Shown piece by piece: positions 28,194-36,137 of a stretch of 37,909 nt of DNA (positions within the stretch are counted from its first letter, which is position 1; the number at the start of each line of letters is the position of its first letter). The position numbers and the translations under genes are program-made. Under the pieces are notes generated by a model. It was not told where the DNA came from and did no database searches. It saw only the letters and a list, made by a program, of their open reading frames with translations. The stretch is from Cellvibrionaceae bacterium (GTDB taxonomy: Bacteria; Pseudomonadota; Gammaproteobacteria; Pseudomonadales; Cellvibrionaceae): contig PANW01000088.1 in the NCBI GenBank assembly GCA_002707785.1, positions 1 to 37,909 on the forward strand, read 5' to 3'.

Positions 28194-29624
28194 ATGGACA
28201 CGTCCACCCTCATCGCTACCTTGGCGCTACTAATTGCAGCGGCCTACGTGATGGGCCGAGGCCGCTCAATGGAGTTGGCTGACACCTCTCAAGGTGGTTT
28301 TAGAAACCTCAACTCACTGCCCTTTTACTACGGTATGTTAACGGCACTCTGGTGCGGTATACCCAGTTTGTTCCTCGTCGGCGTGTGGATGACAATGGAC
28401 ACCAGCGTGATTGACATGCTGTTGATTAAACAGCTACCCGAAGAAGTGGCGGCCATGCCGAAGTCCGAATTGGGGTTGGTACTCAATACCATTAAGAACC
28501 TAGCCGAAGGCAATATGTTGGGATCAGCTCCTGAGCCTTACATGGCGCAAGCGGCGGATAGTCTCAAACGACTCACACAAACCAGTCAAATGGCAATGAC
28601 TGTGTTGGCCATCTGTTTAGGGATGCTGTTGGCGGTATTTTCTTGGTTTCGTATTAGTCCTGAGCAAAAAGCTCGCCTGCAAGTTGAAGGGGCTTTTAAG
28701 GCTATTTTACTGGCATGTTCTTGTCTCGCCATTCTAACGACGGTTGGGATTGTCTTTTCGGTGATCTTTGAATCCATGAGATTCTTCCAATCAGTGCCAG
28801 TGTCAGAATTTGTATTCGGCTTGCACTGGAGCCCACAGATGGCCATTCGCGCCGATCAAGTGGGTGGCTCTGGGGCCTTTGGTGCGATTCCCCTGTTTGT
28901 GGGTACGCTACTGATTTCTGTCATTGCGTTGATTGTTGCTGTACCCACCGGATTGATGGCTGCTATTTATTTGTCTGAATACGCGACCGCAAAAGTACGT
29001 TCAATCGTTAAGCCTATGCTAGAAGTTCTGGCGGGTATCCCCACGGTTGTTTATGGATTCTTCGCAGCCTTAACCGTAGCGCCTTTGATCAAAGACAGCG
29101 GCACATCAGCCATTGATTTTCTCAATATCCAATTCGAATTTCTCAATATCCAAATGAGTATCTCATCTGAGAGTGCTTTGGCTGCTGGTTTGGTGATGGG
29201 TGTGATGATTATTCCTTTTGTCTCCTCGCTGTCTGATGACGTCATTAATGCGGTTCCTCAATCGCTGCGTGATGGTTCTTTGGGTCTGGGTTCAACACAA
29301 TCGGAAACTATCAAACAGGTCGTTATACCTGCAGCTCTGCCGGGTATTGTCGGTGGTGTGTTGTTGGCCGCTTCAAGAGCGATTGGCGAAACCATGATTG
29401 TGGTGATGGCAGCAGGACTTGCGGCCAACTTAACCGCCAACCCCATGGAATCCGTGACAACCGTTACTGTTCAAATTGTGACGCTGTTGGTGGGTGACCA
29501 AGAGTTTGACAGTCCAAAAACGCTGTCGGCATTTGCGCTGGGCTTAATGCTATTTATCGTCACTCTGGCTTTGAACTATCTTGCCCTACATGTGGTGCGT
29601 AAGTATCGAGAGCAGTACGACTAG
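28194..29624 (+). CDS. pstC: Phosphate ABC transporter permease PstC
   Basis: Inner-membrane permease half. The start ATG 28194 follows CTGGAGA (5 nt spacing). The reading frame upstream runs through the intergenic hairpins and is not credible. The 476 residues are longer than E. coli PstC (319), with about 230 extra N-terminal residues including additional hydrophobic segments, a form common in many proteobacteria. The EAA loop DGSLGLGSTQSETIKQVVIPAALPGI (about 360-385) and adjacent TMs match PstC. Confidence 0.93.
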   Translation: MDTSTLIATLALLIAAAYVMGRGRSMELADTSQGGFRNLNSLPFYYGMLTALWCGIPSLFLVGVWMTMDTSVIDMLLIKQLPEEVAAMPKSELGLVLNTIKNLAEGNMLGSAPEPYMAQAADSLKRLTQTSQMAMTVLAICLGMLLAVFSWFRISPEQKARLQVEGAFKAILLACSCLAILTTVGIVFSVIFESMRFFQSVPVSEFVFGLHWSPQMAIRADQVGGSGAFGAIPLFVGTLLISVIALIVAVPTGLMAAIYLSEYATAKVRSIVKPMLEVLAGIPTVVYGFFAALTVAPLIKDSGTSAIDFLNIQFEFLNIQMSISSESALAAGLVMGVMIIPFVSSLSDDVINAVPQSLRDGSLGLGSTQSETIKQVVIPAALPGIVGGVLLAASRAIGETMIVVMAAGLAANLTANPMESVTTVTVQIVTLLVGDQEFDSPKTLSAFALGLMLFIVTLALNYLALHVVRKYREQYD

Positions 29625-29709
29625 TGCGGCTATCAGTTACTCATTTTAGAACTAAACCACGACGACATTGAATAGATCCATGACAAACGAAAAGTCTCAG
29701 GAAATTAAC

Positions 29710-31002
29710 ATGGCATCAGCCCCTGAAAATCAGAAAACCATTGAATTGGTTAATCAAAACTTGGCTAAGCGTTACCGTGCGGAAAAACGCTTTCGCGCCT
29801 ACGGTATTGCGTCTATCGGTTTCGGTTTACTGTGTTTGCTGTTTTTGTTTACCGATATTATCGGTAAAGGTCATACAGCCTTCTTAACCACCTACGTTAA
29901 ACTGAATGTGGAGTTATCCACAGACGCGCTAGACATCTATGATGTCAACGACCCACAACAAATTGCTGGTGCCGACTATCAGGGGGTATTAAAAAAGGCG
30001 TTGCGTGAACGCTTTCCTGAAGTGACAGGTCGCCGCGACAAACGAGCACTCTATGGCATTGTCAGTAGCGGTGCAGGATTTGAAATCAGAACTTTGATTG
30101 AGCAGCAGCCGGAACTTTTGAATACCACTCTTGATTTATGGGTACTAGCCGATGATGATTATGATACCTATTACAAAAGTCGCTCATCCGATGAAGGCGC
30201 TTACACTGGTCGATTTAACGAAAAACAAATTTCTTGGATAGAAACCCTAATCGCAGATGGCGCGGTAGAAAAACGTCTCAATACCACTTTCTTTAACGCG
30301 GGTGATTCACGTGAGCCTGAACAAGCCGGTATTCGCGGCGCCATAATGGGATCACTGTTCACCCTTTTGGTAACACTCGCGTTGTCGTTTCCAATTGGCG
30401 TGGCTTCGGCGGTCTATCTCGAGGAGTACGCCAAGAAGAATAAATTCACCGACTTTATCGAAGTGAATATCAACAACCTAGCGGCGGTACCTTCAATTAT
30501 CTTCGGTCTGTTGGGGCTAGCGATCTTTATTAACTTTTTTGAGATGCCTCGATCGATACCGCTAGTGGGTGGTTTTGTACTGACCTTGATGACCTTGCCA
30601 ACGATCATTATTTCCAGTCGTGCAGCGATTAAGGCCGTACCACCTTCTATTCGCGAAGCCGCTATGGGCATTGGCGCCTCCAAGATGCAAGTGATTTTGC
30701 ATCACGTGTTGCCGCTGGCCATGCCGGGTATGTTGACCGGTGCCATTATTGGTATGGCTCAGGCCTTGGGTGAAACTGCACCGTTGCTGATGATCGGCAT
30801 GGTGGCCTTCATTGTTGATGTGCCAGGCAGTATCAGCGATCCATCGACGGTTTTACCGGTACAGATTTTCCTTTGGTCAGACAGCCCCGAGCGCGCTTTT
30901 GTTGAAAAAACGTCAGCCGCCATTATGGTATTGCTGGGCTTCCTGATCATTATGAACACCTTGGCCGTCTGGTTGCGTAAGCGACTTGAGCGCCGTTGGT
31001 AA
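29710..31002 (+). CDS. pstA: Phosphate ABC transporter permease PstA, with DUF3333 region
   Basis: Second permease half. ATG 29710 has AGGAA 6 nt upstream; ATG 29680 and TTG 29668 lack ribosome sites. 430 residues. After TM1 (about 36-52) comes a soluble periplasmic insert (about 55-205, with LNVELSTDALDIYDVNDPQQ) fitting the DUF3333-type N-terminal region, then the ABC permease domain. The EAA loop IREAAMGIGASKMQVILHHVLPLAMPGM is conserved. It contains an exact DnaA box at 29914-29922. Confidence 0.93.
   Translation: MASAPENQKTIELVNQNLAKRYRAEKRFRAYGIASIGFGLLCLLFLFTDIIGKGHTAFLTTYVKLNVELSTDALDIYDVNDPQQIAGADYQGVLKKALRERFPEVTGRRDKRALYGIVSSGAGFEIRTLIEQQPELLNTTLDLWVLADDDYDTYYKSRSSDEGAYTGRFNEKQISWIETLIADGAVEKRLNTTFFNAGDSREPEQAGIRGAIMGSLFTLLVTLALSFPIGVASAVYLEEYAKKNKFTDFIEVNINNLAAVPSIIFGLLGLAIFINFFEMPRSIPLVGGFVLTLMTLPTIIISSRAAIKAVPPSIREAAMGIGASKMQVILHHVLPLAMPGMLTGAIIGMAQALGETAPLLMIGMVAFIVDVPGSISDPSTVLPVQIFLWSDSPERAFVEKTSAAIMVLLGFLIIMNTLAVWLRKRLERRW
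29914..29922 (+). promoter_or_regulatory. Exact DnaA box inside pstA
   Basis: TTATCCACA in the DUF3333-encoding part of the gene. One of nine exact copies. Confidence 0.5.
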
Positions 31003-31040
31003 TAATTCGAATATTGACTTATAGGTAGAAGGTGACAAAA

Positions 31041-31925
31041 GTGGAAGCCATTGCCGAGAATACAGCTAAAGTAGATAACATGATTGATACGAAAAAAGAC
31101 GTTCAGAACAATTCGCCTGAATCAGCAGATCTGTCGAATTTGGAAACCGTCGGAATTCCCTTTTCCGACAACGCCAAAATGTCCATGCGTGACGTGGATG
31201 TTTTCTATGGTGATAAACAAGCCATTCACGGTGTCGGTCTGGATATTGGCCAAAACGAAGTCTTGGCAATGATTGGTCCTTCAGGTTGTGGTAAGTCGAC
31301 CTTCTTGCGTTGCTTAAATCGCATGAACGACACCATCGACATCTGTAAGGTGACCGGTTCCCTGCAGTTGGAAGGCCAAGATATCTACGATCCTAAACTG
31401 GACGTAGTGCCCTTGCGAGCACGAGTGGGCATGGTTTTCCAGAAGCCGAACCCGTTTCCCAAATCCATCTATGATAATGTTGCCTATGGCCCACGAATTC
31501 ACGGTTTGGTGAGTCGCCGCGCCGAGTTGGATGAGATTGTCGAAACTAGCCTGCAACGCGCCGGTCTGTGGAACGAAGTCAAAGATCGATTACATGCGCC
31601 CGGAACCGGCTTATCCGGTGGTCAGCAGCAGCGACTGTGTATTGCACGTACTATTGCGGTGAGTCCTGAAGTGATTTTGATGGATGAACCTTGTTCGGCT
31701 TTGGATCCCATTGCAACCGCGAAAATTGAAGAGCTGATCGCGGAATTGAGTGAAAACTTCACCATTGCTATTGTGACTCACTCCATGCAGCAGGCGGCGC
31801 GGGTATCCAATCGCACGGCTTACTTTCACTTGGGTAAGTTGGTAGAAGTGAATGAAACCGAAAAGGTCTTTACCAACCCAGATCATTCGCTCACCGAAGC
31901 TTATATCACCGGTCGTTTTGGCTAA
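31041..31925 (+). CDS. pstB: Phosphate ABC transporter ATP-binding protein PstB
   Basis: Cytosolic ATPase of the phosphate importer. Start GTG 31041 is preferred because AAGGTG lies 6 nt upstream; GTG 31032 is an alternative 3 codons longer. The 294 residues include about 45 extra at the N-terminus relative to E. coli PstB. Walker [10 protein letters not shown] is at 79-87, the signature is [16 protein letters not shown], Walker B is [13 protein letters not shown], and the PstB-typical Q-loop stretch [17 protein letters not shown] is present. The C-terminus ends EAYITGRFG, as in the family. Confidence 0.95.
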   Translation: MEAIAENTAKVDNMIDTKKDVQNNSPESADLSNLETVGIPFSDNAKMSMRDVDVFYGDKQAIHGVGLDIGQNEVLAMIGPSGCGKSTFLRCLNRMNDTIDICKVTGSLQLEGQDIYDPKLDVVPLRARVGMVFQKPNPFPKSIYDNVAYGPRIHGLVSRRAELDEIVETSLQRAGLWNEVKDRLHAPGTGLSGGQQQRLCIARTIAVSPEVILMDEPCSALDPIATAKIEELIAELSENFTIAIVTHSMQQAARVSNRTAYFHLGKLVEVNETEKVFTNPDHSLTEAYITGRFG

Positions 31926-32034
31926 CATGAGATTGGCGGTGGCAGTTCAATTGTCAGCCAGGCGGTCGACGCGAGTCTGAGTGCATCGGCACTAGGGTAA
32001 ACAGCTTCGAAGCGCTACCACGAGGAGAATTACG

Positions 32035-32751
32035 ATGGACAAATTAAATCTTGATCAGCACATTTCCCAGCAGTTCAATGCGGATCTCGAAGACCTGAAA
32101 ACTCAGCTCTTAGAAATGGGTGGGCTGGTTGAACAGCAAACCATTAATGCCGTTAACGCCATTACTACCGCTGATAGCGATTTGGCCGAGCGAGTGATTA
32201 TCACCGAAGAAGAAGTGGATCATCGAGAAATGAAGCTCGATGAAAACTGCACCATGGTACTCGCGCGTCGTCAGCCAGCAGCATCCGATTTGCGTATGGT
32301 TCTGGCGGTGGCGAAGATTACGCGCGATTTGGAGCGCATGGGCGACGAAGCCCATAAGATCGCCAAGATGTCGATGCATTTGACCGAAGACGGTGAAGCA
32401 CCTCGAGGTTATGTCGAGTTGCGTCATATTGGCTCTATTGTTCATCAGATGGTGATTACCTCCCTCGACTCGTTTGCTCGTTTTGACGTTGATTTGGCGG
32501 TTAAAGTTGCGCAAGAAGACAAAAAAGTGGATCAAGAATACAAGTCCGCGATGCGAGAGCTCATCACCTACATGATGGAAGACCCGCGTTCTATTTCACG
32601 AGTCATGAACATCATTTGGGCATTGCGAGCTCTGGAGCGGATTGGCGATCATGCCCGCAACATTGCCGAGCACGTTATTTATCTAGTGAAAGGTTTGGAT
32701 GTGCGTCATATCAGCGTCAAGGAAATGGAGCGTCAACTGCAGCAGAATTGA
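32035..32751 (+). CDS. phoU: Phosphate signalling protein PhoU
   Basis: Negative regulator that links the Pst transporter to the PhoR sensor. The 238 residues consist of two PhoU repeats, each a three-helix bundle with the metal-binding pattern (E)..D...E..R (HREMKLDENCTMVLARRQPAASDLRMVL and the later RVMNIIWALRALERIGDHARNIAEH). Good Shine-Dalgarno GAGGAG 7 nt upstream. The 109-bp gap from pstB suggests it is still part of the operon. No terminator or promoter is seen after it before 32815. Confidence 0.96.
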   Translation: MDKLNLDQHISQQFNADLEDLKTQLLEMGGLVEQQTINAVNAITTADSDLAERVIITEEEVDHREMKLDENCTMVLARRQPAASDLRMVLAVAKITRDLERMGDEAHKIAKMSMHLTEDGEAPRGYVELRHIGSIVHQMVITSLDSFARFDVDLAVKVAQEDKKVDQEYKSAMRELITYMMEDPRSISRVMNIIWALRALERIGDHARNIAEHVIYLVKGLDVRHISVKEMERQLQQN

Positions 32752-32814
32752 TTTGTTGGAGCTGGCCAAGGAAGGTCGAACGTCGGCTTTTACAATTATC
32801 AGACAATAAAAAGT

Positions 32815-32843
32815 TTGAGAACTCCGGTTTAAGCCCTTATTAT
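32815..32843 (+). promoter_or_regulatory. Candidate promoter of the small lipoprotein gene
   Basis: TTGAGA (32815-32820), 17 bp, TATTAT (32838-32843), each 5 of 6 matches to the sigma70 hexamers. Predicted start is about 36 nt before the ATG. Confidence 0.55.
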
Positions 32844-32886
32844 CGCCTCTACGAATAATTTTTTAGGTTTTAACAACGGGCTGCCA

Positions 32887-33108
32887 ATGAGCAAGTGGAT
32901 TTTGATGGCGTTATCTGTAGGTTTGGTGGCCTGCGGTAGTGATTCAGCAATTAAGGGGTTAGGGGATTTTGAGTTAGCTGAGCGATATGGTCAGTGTCTT
33001 GATCGTAAACCTACGGCTCCCGGCAAGGCTCAAGCCTGTGAGAACCTGCGTCGCGAATGCGAGCGTCGTAAAGAAGAATTAGGGTCCTATATCTGTCGCA
33101 AGTACTAG
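32887..33108 (+). CDS. Small cysteine-rich lipoprotein of unknown function
   Basis: Unrecognised 73-residue protein. The signal MSKWILMALSVGLVAC has a lipobox with Cys16, so it should be lipidated and envelope-anchored. The mature part, charged and helical, carries four further Cys (positions 37, 50, 58 and 69 by count), possibly two disulfides, in LDRKPTAPGKAQACENLRRECERRKEELGSYICRKY. No domain name can be assigned. It has its own promoter candidate and a bidirectional terminator at 33163, so it is a separate transcript between phoU and the M48 gene. Confidence 0.75.
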   Translation: MSKWILMALSVGLVACGSDSAIKGLGDFELAERYGQCLDRKPTAPGKAQACENLRRECERRKEELGSYICRKY

Positions 33109-33162
33109 GGATGATGATCACCCGCTGCAGATAACTGTTGCACAGTATTCAAGATTAAACCC

Positions 33163-33191
33163 AAAAGGCGAGTCAGTGACTCGCCTTTTTT
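33163..33191. terminator. Bidirectional Rho-independent terminator
   Basis: GGCGAGTCA (33167-33175), loop g, TGACTCGCC (33177-33185) with AAAA on the left and T6 on the right. Serves both the lipoprotein gene and the convergent M48 gene. Confidence 0.9.
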
Positions 33192-33223
33192 ATGTCCCCA
33201 CGATTGGCTAGCCGGCGGGGAAG

Positions 33224-33232
33224 TTATCCACA
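33224..33232 (+). promoter_or_regulatory. Exact DnaA box in the M48 downstream gap
   Basis: TTATCCACA, intergenic, between the bidirectional terminator and the M48 stop codon. One of nine exact copies. Confidence 0.55.
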
Positions 33233-33240
33233 CGTCAGGT

Positions 33241-34557
33241 TTATTGATGACTACCCGCTTGGTTGGGCTGCTGTGGTGCGGGCGCTAAATCCTGTAAATA
33301 GGCGACGGAGCGTTGACCCAACTCTCCCCCACCCTGAGCGGCCTGTCGAAAATAGCTAATAGCCTCTTCCTTATTACCCTTAGTCAGTTGAATTTCACCC
33401 AGATGGAAGGTCGCAATCTGATTGGGCAGTATTAGGTTGCTGGATTGAAGATCCTGCTCGGCACGAGTGTAAGATTTCAGTTGTTTCGCTGCCATGCCAC
33501 TGCCTAACAGAGGCAAGTAGTACTCTGGGTAGATCTTATGGGCACTGTGGAAGCTCGCGAGAGCGCTCTTATAGTGCTTCTTCTGCATCTGCAATTGGCC
33601 TTGAGTGACTAAGAATAACGGTTCTCTCGGCTGCAGTGAACGCGCTTTGCTGACCAAACTCAGCGCCTGATCATAGTCTTGCTCGTTGGCCGCTTTGATT
33701 GCTAGCTGGTGTTTTTCATAGGCATTTTGATCGCGATTGACTTGACGCATAGCGCGGTCAAAAGCGCTCTTATTGCGCACACCAGGGGTTAGTTTCGAGG
33801 CGTGGATGCGATTCTCCGTGACCCGCTGGCGCGAAGGCGGGTGGCTGGCAAACAACCCTTGCAACCAATTGGCTTGCTTTCCTTCCGCCAAGCGTAGGAA
33901 GGTTTCCTGCAGTTCAATGGCTGCTTCTGGCTCATAGCCCGCTCGCGCCATATACAACATGCCGTAGCGATCGGCTTCCAGCTCCTGTCCTCGGCCATAA
34001 CTGGCTTGATAGAGCGCCGATCCCATTTGTGAACCCATGCCGATCAGTGAACCGTACTGGGTTTGATTGCCGGCAATGGTGACTAGCTGCGAGCCCACAC
34101 CTAGCAACATACTCTGGGTCATCTGCTGAGCACTGTGTCGAGCAGCGGCGTGAACAACCTCGTGGCCCAGTACTGCAGCTAGTTGAGCTTCGTCTTTCAA
34201 TTCTGTGAGCAGACCGCGGTTGATGGCAATCTTGCCGCCGGGGAGAGCCCAAGCGTTGGGCACATCGTTGTTGAGTACCACAAATTCGTAGGGAAGATCG
34301 GGCCTCTCGCTAACACTTGCAAGCTTTTGCCCCACTCGATTGACGTAAACCGTGAGATCGGGATCAACGATGTACTGCCCACCTTGACTCTGTTGGGAAG
34401 GGTTGTATTGTTTACTGCCAATACTGACCTCCTGTGCCGGCGAAATAATGGTGAATTGGGATTCACCAGTGACGGGGTTGACGGTGCAGCCCGCGACGAG
34501 TGTAAGCAACAGCAGACTGCCGCCTATTTGCCGAAGCCGGCCTGTTAAATTGCCCAT
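33241..34557 (-). CDS. M48 metalloprotease lipoprotein with TPR-like C-terminus (BepA-like)
   Basis: Envelope zinc protease related to BepA/YfgC, which helps quality control of the outer-membrane assembly machinery. From ATG 34557 (strong GAAGGAG) it has 438 residues. Signal peptide with lipobox LVAGC, Cys24. Zinc site HEVVH (132-136) and third ligand Glu194 in EADRYG. The C-terminal half (about 280-430) is repeated helical segments of TPR type. The lipobox differs from E. coli BepA, which is soluble, so it is probably attached to the outer membrane. TTG 34584 is an alternative start and is rejected for lack of a ribosome site. Confidence 0.9.
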   Translation of the reverse strand: MGNLTGRLRQIGGSLLLLTLVAGCTVNPVTGESQFTIISPAQEVSIGSKQYNPSQQSQGGQYIVDPDLTVYVNRVGQKLASVSERPDLPYEFVVLNNDVPNAWALPGGKIAINRGLLTELKDEAQLAAVLGHEVVHAAARHSAQQMTQSMLLGVGSQLVTIAGNQTQYGSLIGMGSQMGSALYQASYGRGQELEADRYGMLYMARAGYEPEAAIELQETFLRLAEGKQANWLQGLFASHPPSRQRVTENRIHASKLTPGVRNKSAFDRAMRQVNRDQNAYEKHQLAIKAANEQDYDQALSLVSKARSLQPREPLFLVTQGQLQMQKKHYKSALASFHSAHKIYPEYYLPLLGSGMAAKQLKSYTRAEQDLQSSNLILPNQIATFHLGEIQLTKGNKEEAISYFRQAAQGGGELGQRSVAYLQDLAPAPQQPNQAGSHQ

Positions 34558-34585
34558 GCGATCTCCTTCTTTTCGCCCATTCAAG

Positions 34586-34604
34586 TATAATGCGCTGCAT
34601 TATA
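34586..34604. promoter_or_regulatory. Palindromic divergent minus-10 pair
   Basis: TATAATGC-gct-GCATTATA is a perfect 8-bp inverted repeat with a 3-bp centre. The plus-strand TATAAT (34586-34591) points to the gene at 34615 and the minus-strand TATAAT (34604-34599) points to the M48 gene. No good minus-35 is seen for either, so activators may be required. Confidence 0.6.
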
Positions 34605-34614
34605 TTAACTGTGA

Positions 34615-35106
34615 ATGAATACAGCTATGAGCAATGCGTTACAAGTTATTGAACTGTTTGCCGGTATCGGCAGCGACGGTCAGCCGGTGGCGGAGCGTCT
34701 GCAAGTCATCGTCAATGAAGACAACAGTTGCCAACTGGTGAAATCACCGGCCTTTGTTAAAGGCATCGCCAGTGGTGATGTGATTAAACTCGAAGACGAC
34801 AGCCGCGAGTTCACCATCAGCAAACGCAGCGGTAATCTGGCCATCCGTGTCTATTGCCGCGATGACAGCAGTGAGCTGGTGGATGAACTGTCCCCACCCT
34901 TGGAAAAACTCGGTGGCGAATTGGATATCGAGACGCCGAGAATGCTGGTGTACAGCATTCATGTCAGCTGTGGCTTTCAGCAGATCGAGAATATTCTCAA
35001 CGGTGTGGTCAGTGATGAGGTCATGTGGGTGTATGGCAATGTCTATGATCCGAAAGATGGTCAGACCCCTCTTAACTGGTGGCAAGAGATGTTAAAACCC
35101 GAATAG
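34615..35106 (+). CDS. DUF4265-like protein of unknown function
   Basis: 163-residue acidic soluble protein, no signal peptide or TM. The segment SPAFVKGIASGDVIKLEDDSREFTISKRSGNLAIRVYC (about 44-81) resembles the core of DUF4265. It ends in a Trp-rich tail (MWVYGNVYDPKDGQTPLNWWQEML). The function is unknown. ATG 34615 or 34627 could be the start; neither has a clear ribosome site, so leaderless or short-leader translation from the nearby TATAAT is possible. yaaA follows after 60 bp. Confidence 0.6.
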   Translation: MNTAMSNALQVIELFAGIGSDGQPVAERLQVIVNEDNSCQLVKSPAFVKGIASGDVIKLEDDSREFTISKRSGNLAIRVYCRDDSSELVDELSPPLEKLGGELDIETPRMLVYSIHVSCGFQQIENILNGVVSDEVMWVYGNVYDPKDGQTPLNWWQEMLKPE

Positions 35107-35166
35107 TTCTGGTTCGAATCTGTGATTATCTATTGACCTAATATTCCTTCTAAAGTGAGACTCAAC

Positions 35167-35943
35167 ATGTTGCTCGTGATTTCTCCGGCAAAAAACCTCG
35201 ACTTTGACTCGCCGTCCAAAACCCAACAAAAATCTACCCCAGACTTTTTAGAAGAAGCACAATTGTTGATCGATGAGTTGAGACACTTAGCGCCTCAAGA
35301 TATTTCTGCATTGATGAGTATCAGCGACAAGCTAGGCGTACTTAATTACGATCGCTTTCAACAATGGGCGACGCCTTTTACTGAAGACAACGCTAAGCAG
35401 GCCGTGTTGGCGTTTAATGGTGATGTGTACACCGGATTGGACGCTGAGAGTTTTTCGGCTGCCGAATTCAAGTTTGCACAAAAGCACTTGCGCATTCTAT
35501 CGGGCTTGTATGGTCTCTTACGCCCCTTAGATCTAATGCAGGCCTATCGTTTGGAAATGGGAACCAAATTTAATAATCAGCGCGGCAAGAACTTGTACGA
35601 GTTCTGGGGAAATCTCATCACTGAAGCTCTAAACAAGCAACTAAAGTCGCTGAAAACAGATGTGTTGGTGAACCTTGCTTCGAACGAGTACTTCAAATCA
35701 GTGAAACCCAAAGGACTGAATGCCAATATCATTACGCCGGTATTCAAAGACTGGAAAGGTGACAAATATAAAATCATCAGCTTCTATGCAAAAAAGGCTC
35801 GCGGTCTAATGTGTGCCTACGCGATCAATCATAAAATTACCAATGTTGAAGATCTGAAAAAATTCGATTCTGAGGGTTATGCTTTTAATGAAGCTATGTC
35901 GTCTGACAAAGAGTGGGTCTTTACTCGTCAATTGGACGCATAA
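35167..35943 (+). CDS. yaaA: Peroxide stress protein YaaA
   Basis: DUF328/UPF0246 family, which in E. coli lowers free iron and protects DNA during H2O2 stress. From ATG 35167 it has 258 residues starting [16 protein letters not shown], as in the family; the GTG at 35155 adds four residues and is less likely. Conserved blocks include [28 protein letters not shown] and [12 protein letters not shown], with RGLMCAYAI later. It is followed by two hairpins and the MCP gene. Confidence 0.95.
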   Translation: MLLVISPAKNLDFDSPSKTQQKSTPDFLEEAQLLIDELRHLAPQDISALMSISDKLGVLNYDRFQQWATPFTEDNAKQAVLAFNGDVYTGLDAESFSAAEFKFAQKHLRILSGLYGLLRPLDLMQAYRLEMGTKFNNQRGKNLYEFWGNLITEALNKQLKSLKTDVLVNLASNEYFKSVKPKGLNANIITPVFKDWKGDKYKIISFYAKKARGLMCAYAINHKITNVEDLKKFDSEGYAFNEAMSSDKEWVFTRQLDA

Positions 35944-35954
35944 TCGGTACAACT

Positions 35955-36010
35955 CCAATTTGCACCAAATTGGTGAGCTGTTTGTTGTAAATGGCGACAA
36001 TATCGTCGCC
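35955..36010 (+). repeat. Two hairpins after yaaA
   Basis: CCAATTTG-cac-CAAATTGG (35955-35973) and GGCGAC-aatatc-GTCGCC (35993-36010) are both perfect stems. No T-run follows either, so they are candidate Rho-dependent 3' structures or regulatory sites before the MCP gene. Confidence 0.55.
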
Positions 36011-36137
36011 TAATTCTCTTGCTGCCATATCAATATTCTTTTTCTTAGAAAATCAATCTAAATGATAGTCGGCCAAGTCCTGGGTTATGGACTACCCTTG
36101 GCTTAACTCTCTGTATTTCAGTCAAGGACGGCTATCT

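Noticed and set aside
30307-30322. parS-like sequence with core TTCACGTGA in pstA
   Set aside because: Only about 12 of 16 positions match parS and it is inside a coding region.
32616-32858. 80-codon frame overlapping the end of phoU
   Set aside because: It is in another frame of phoU for most of its length, with no ribosome site or recognisable protein.
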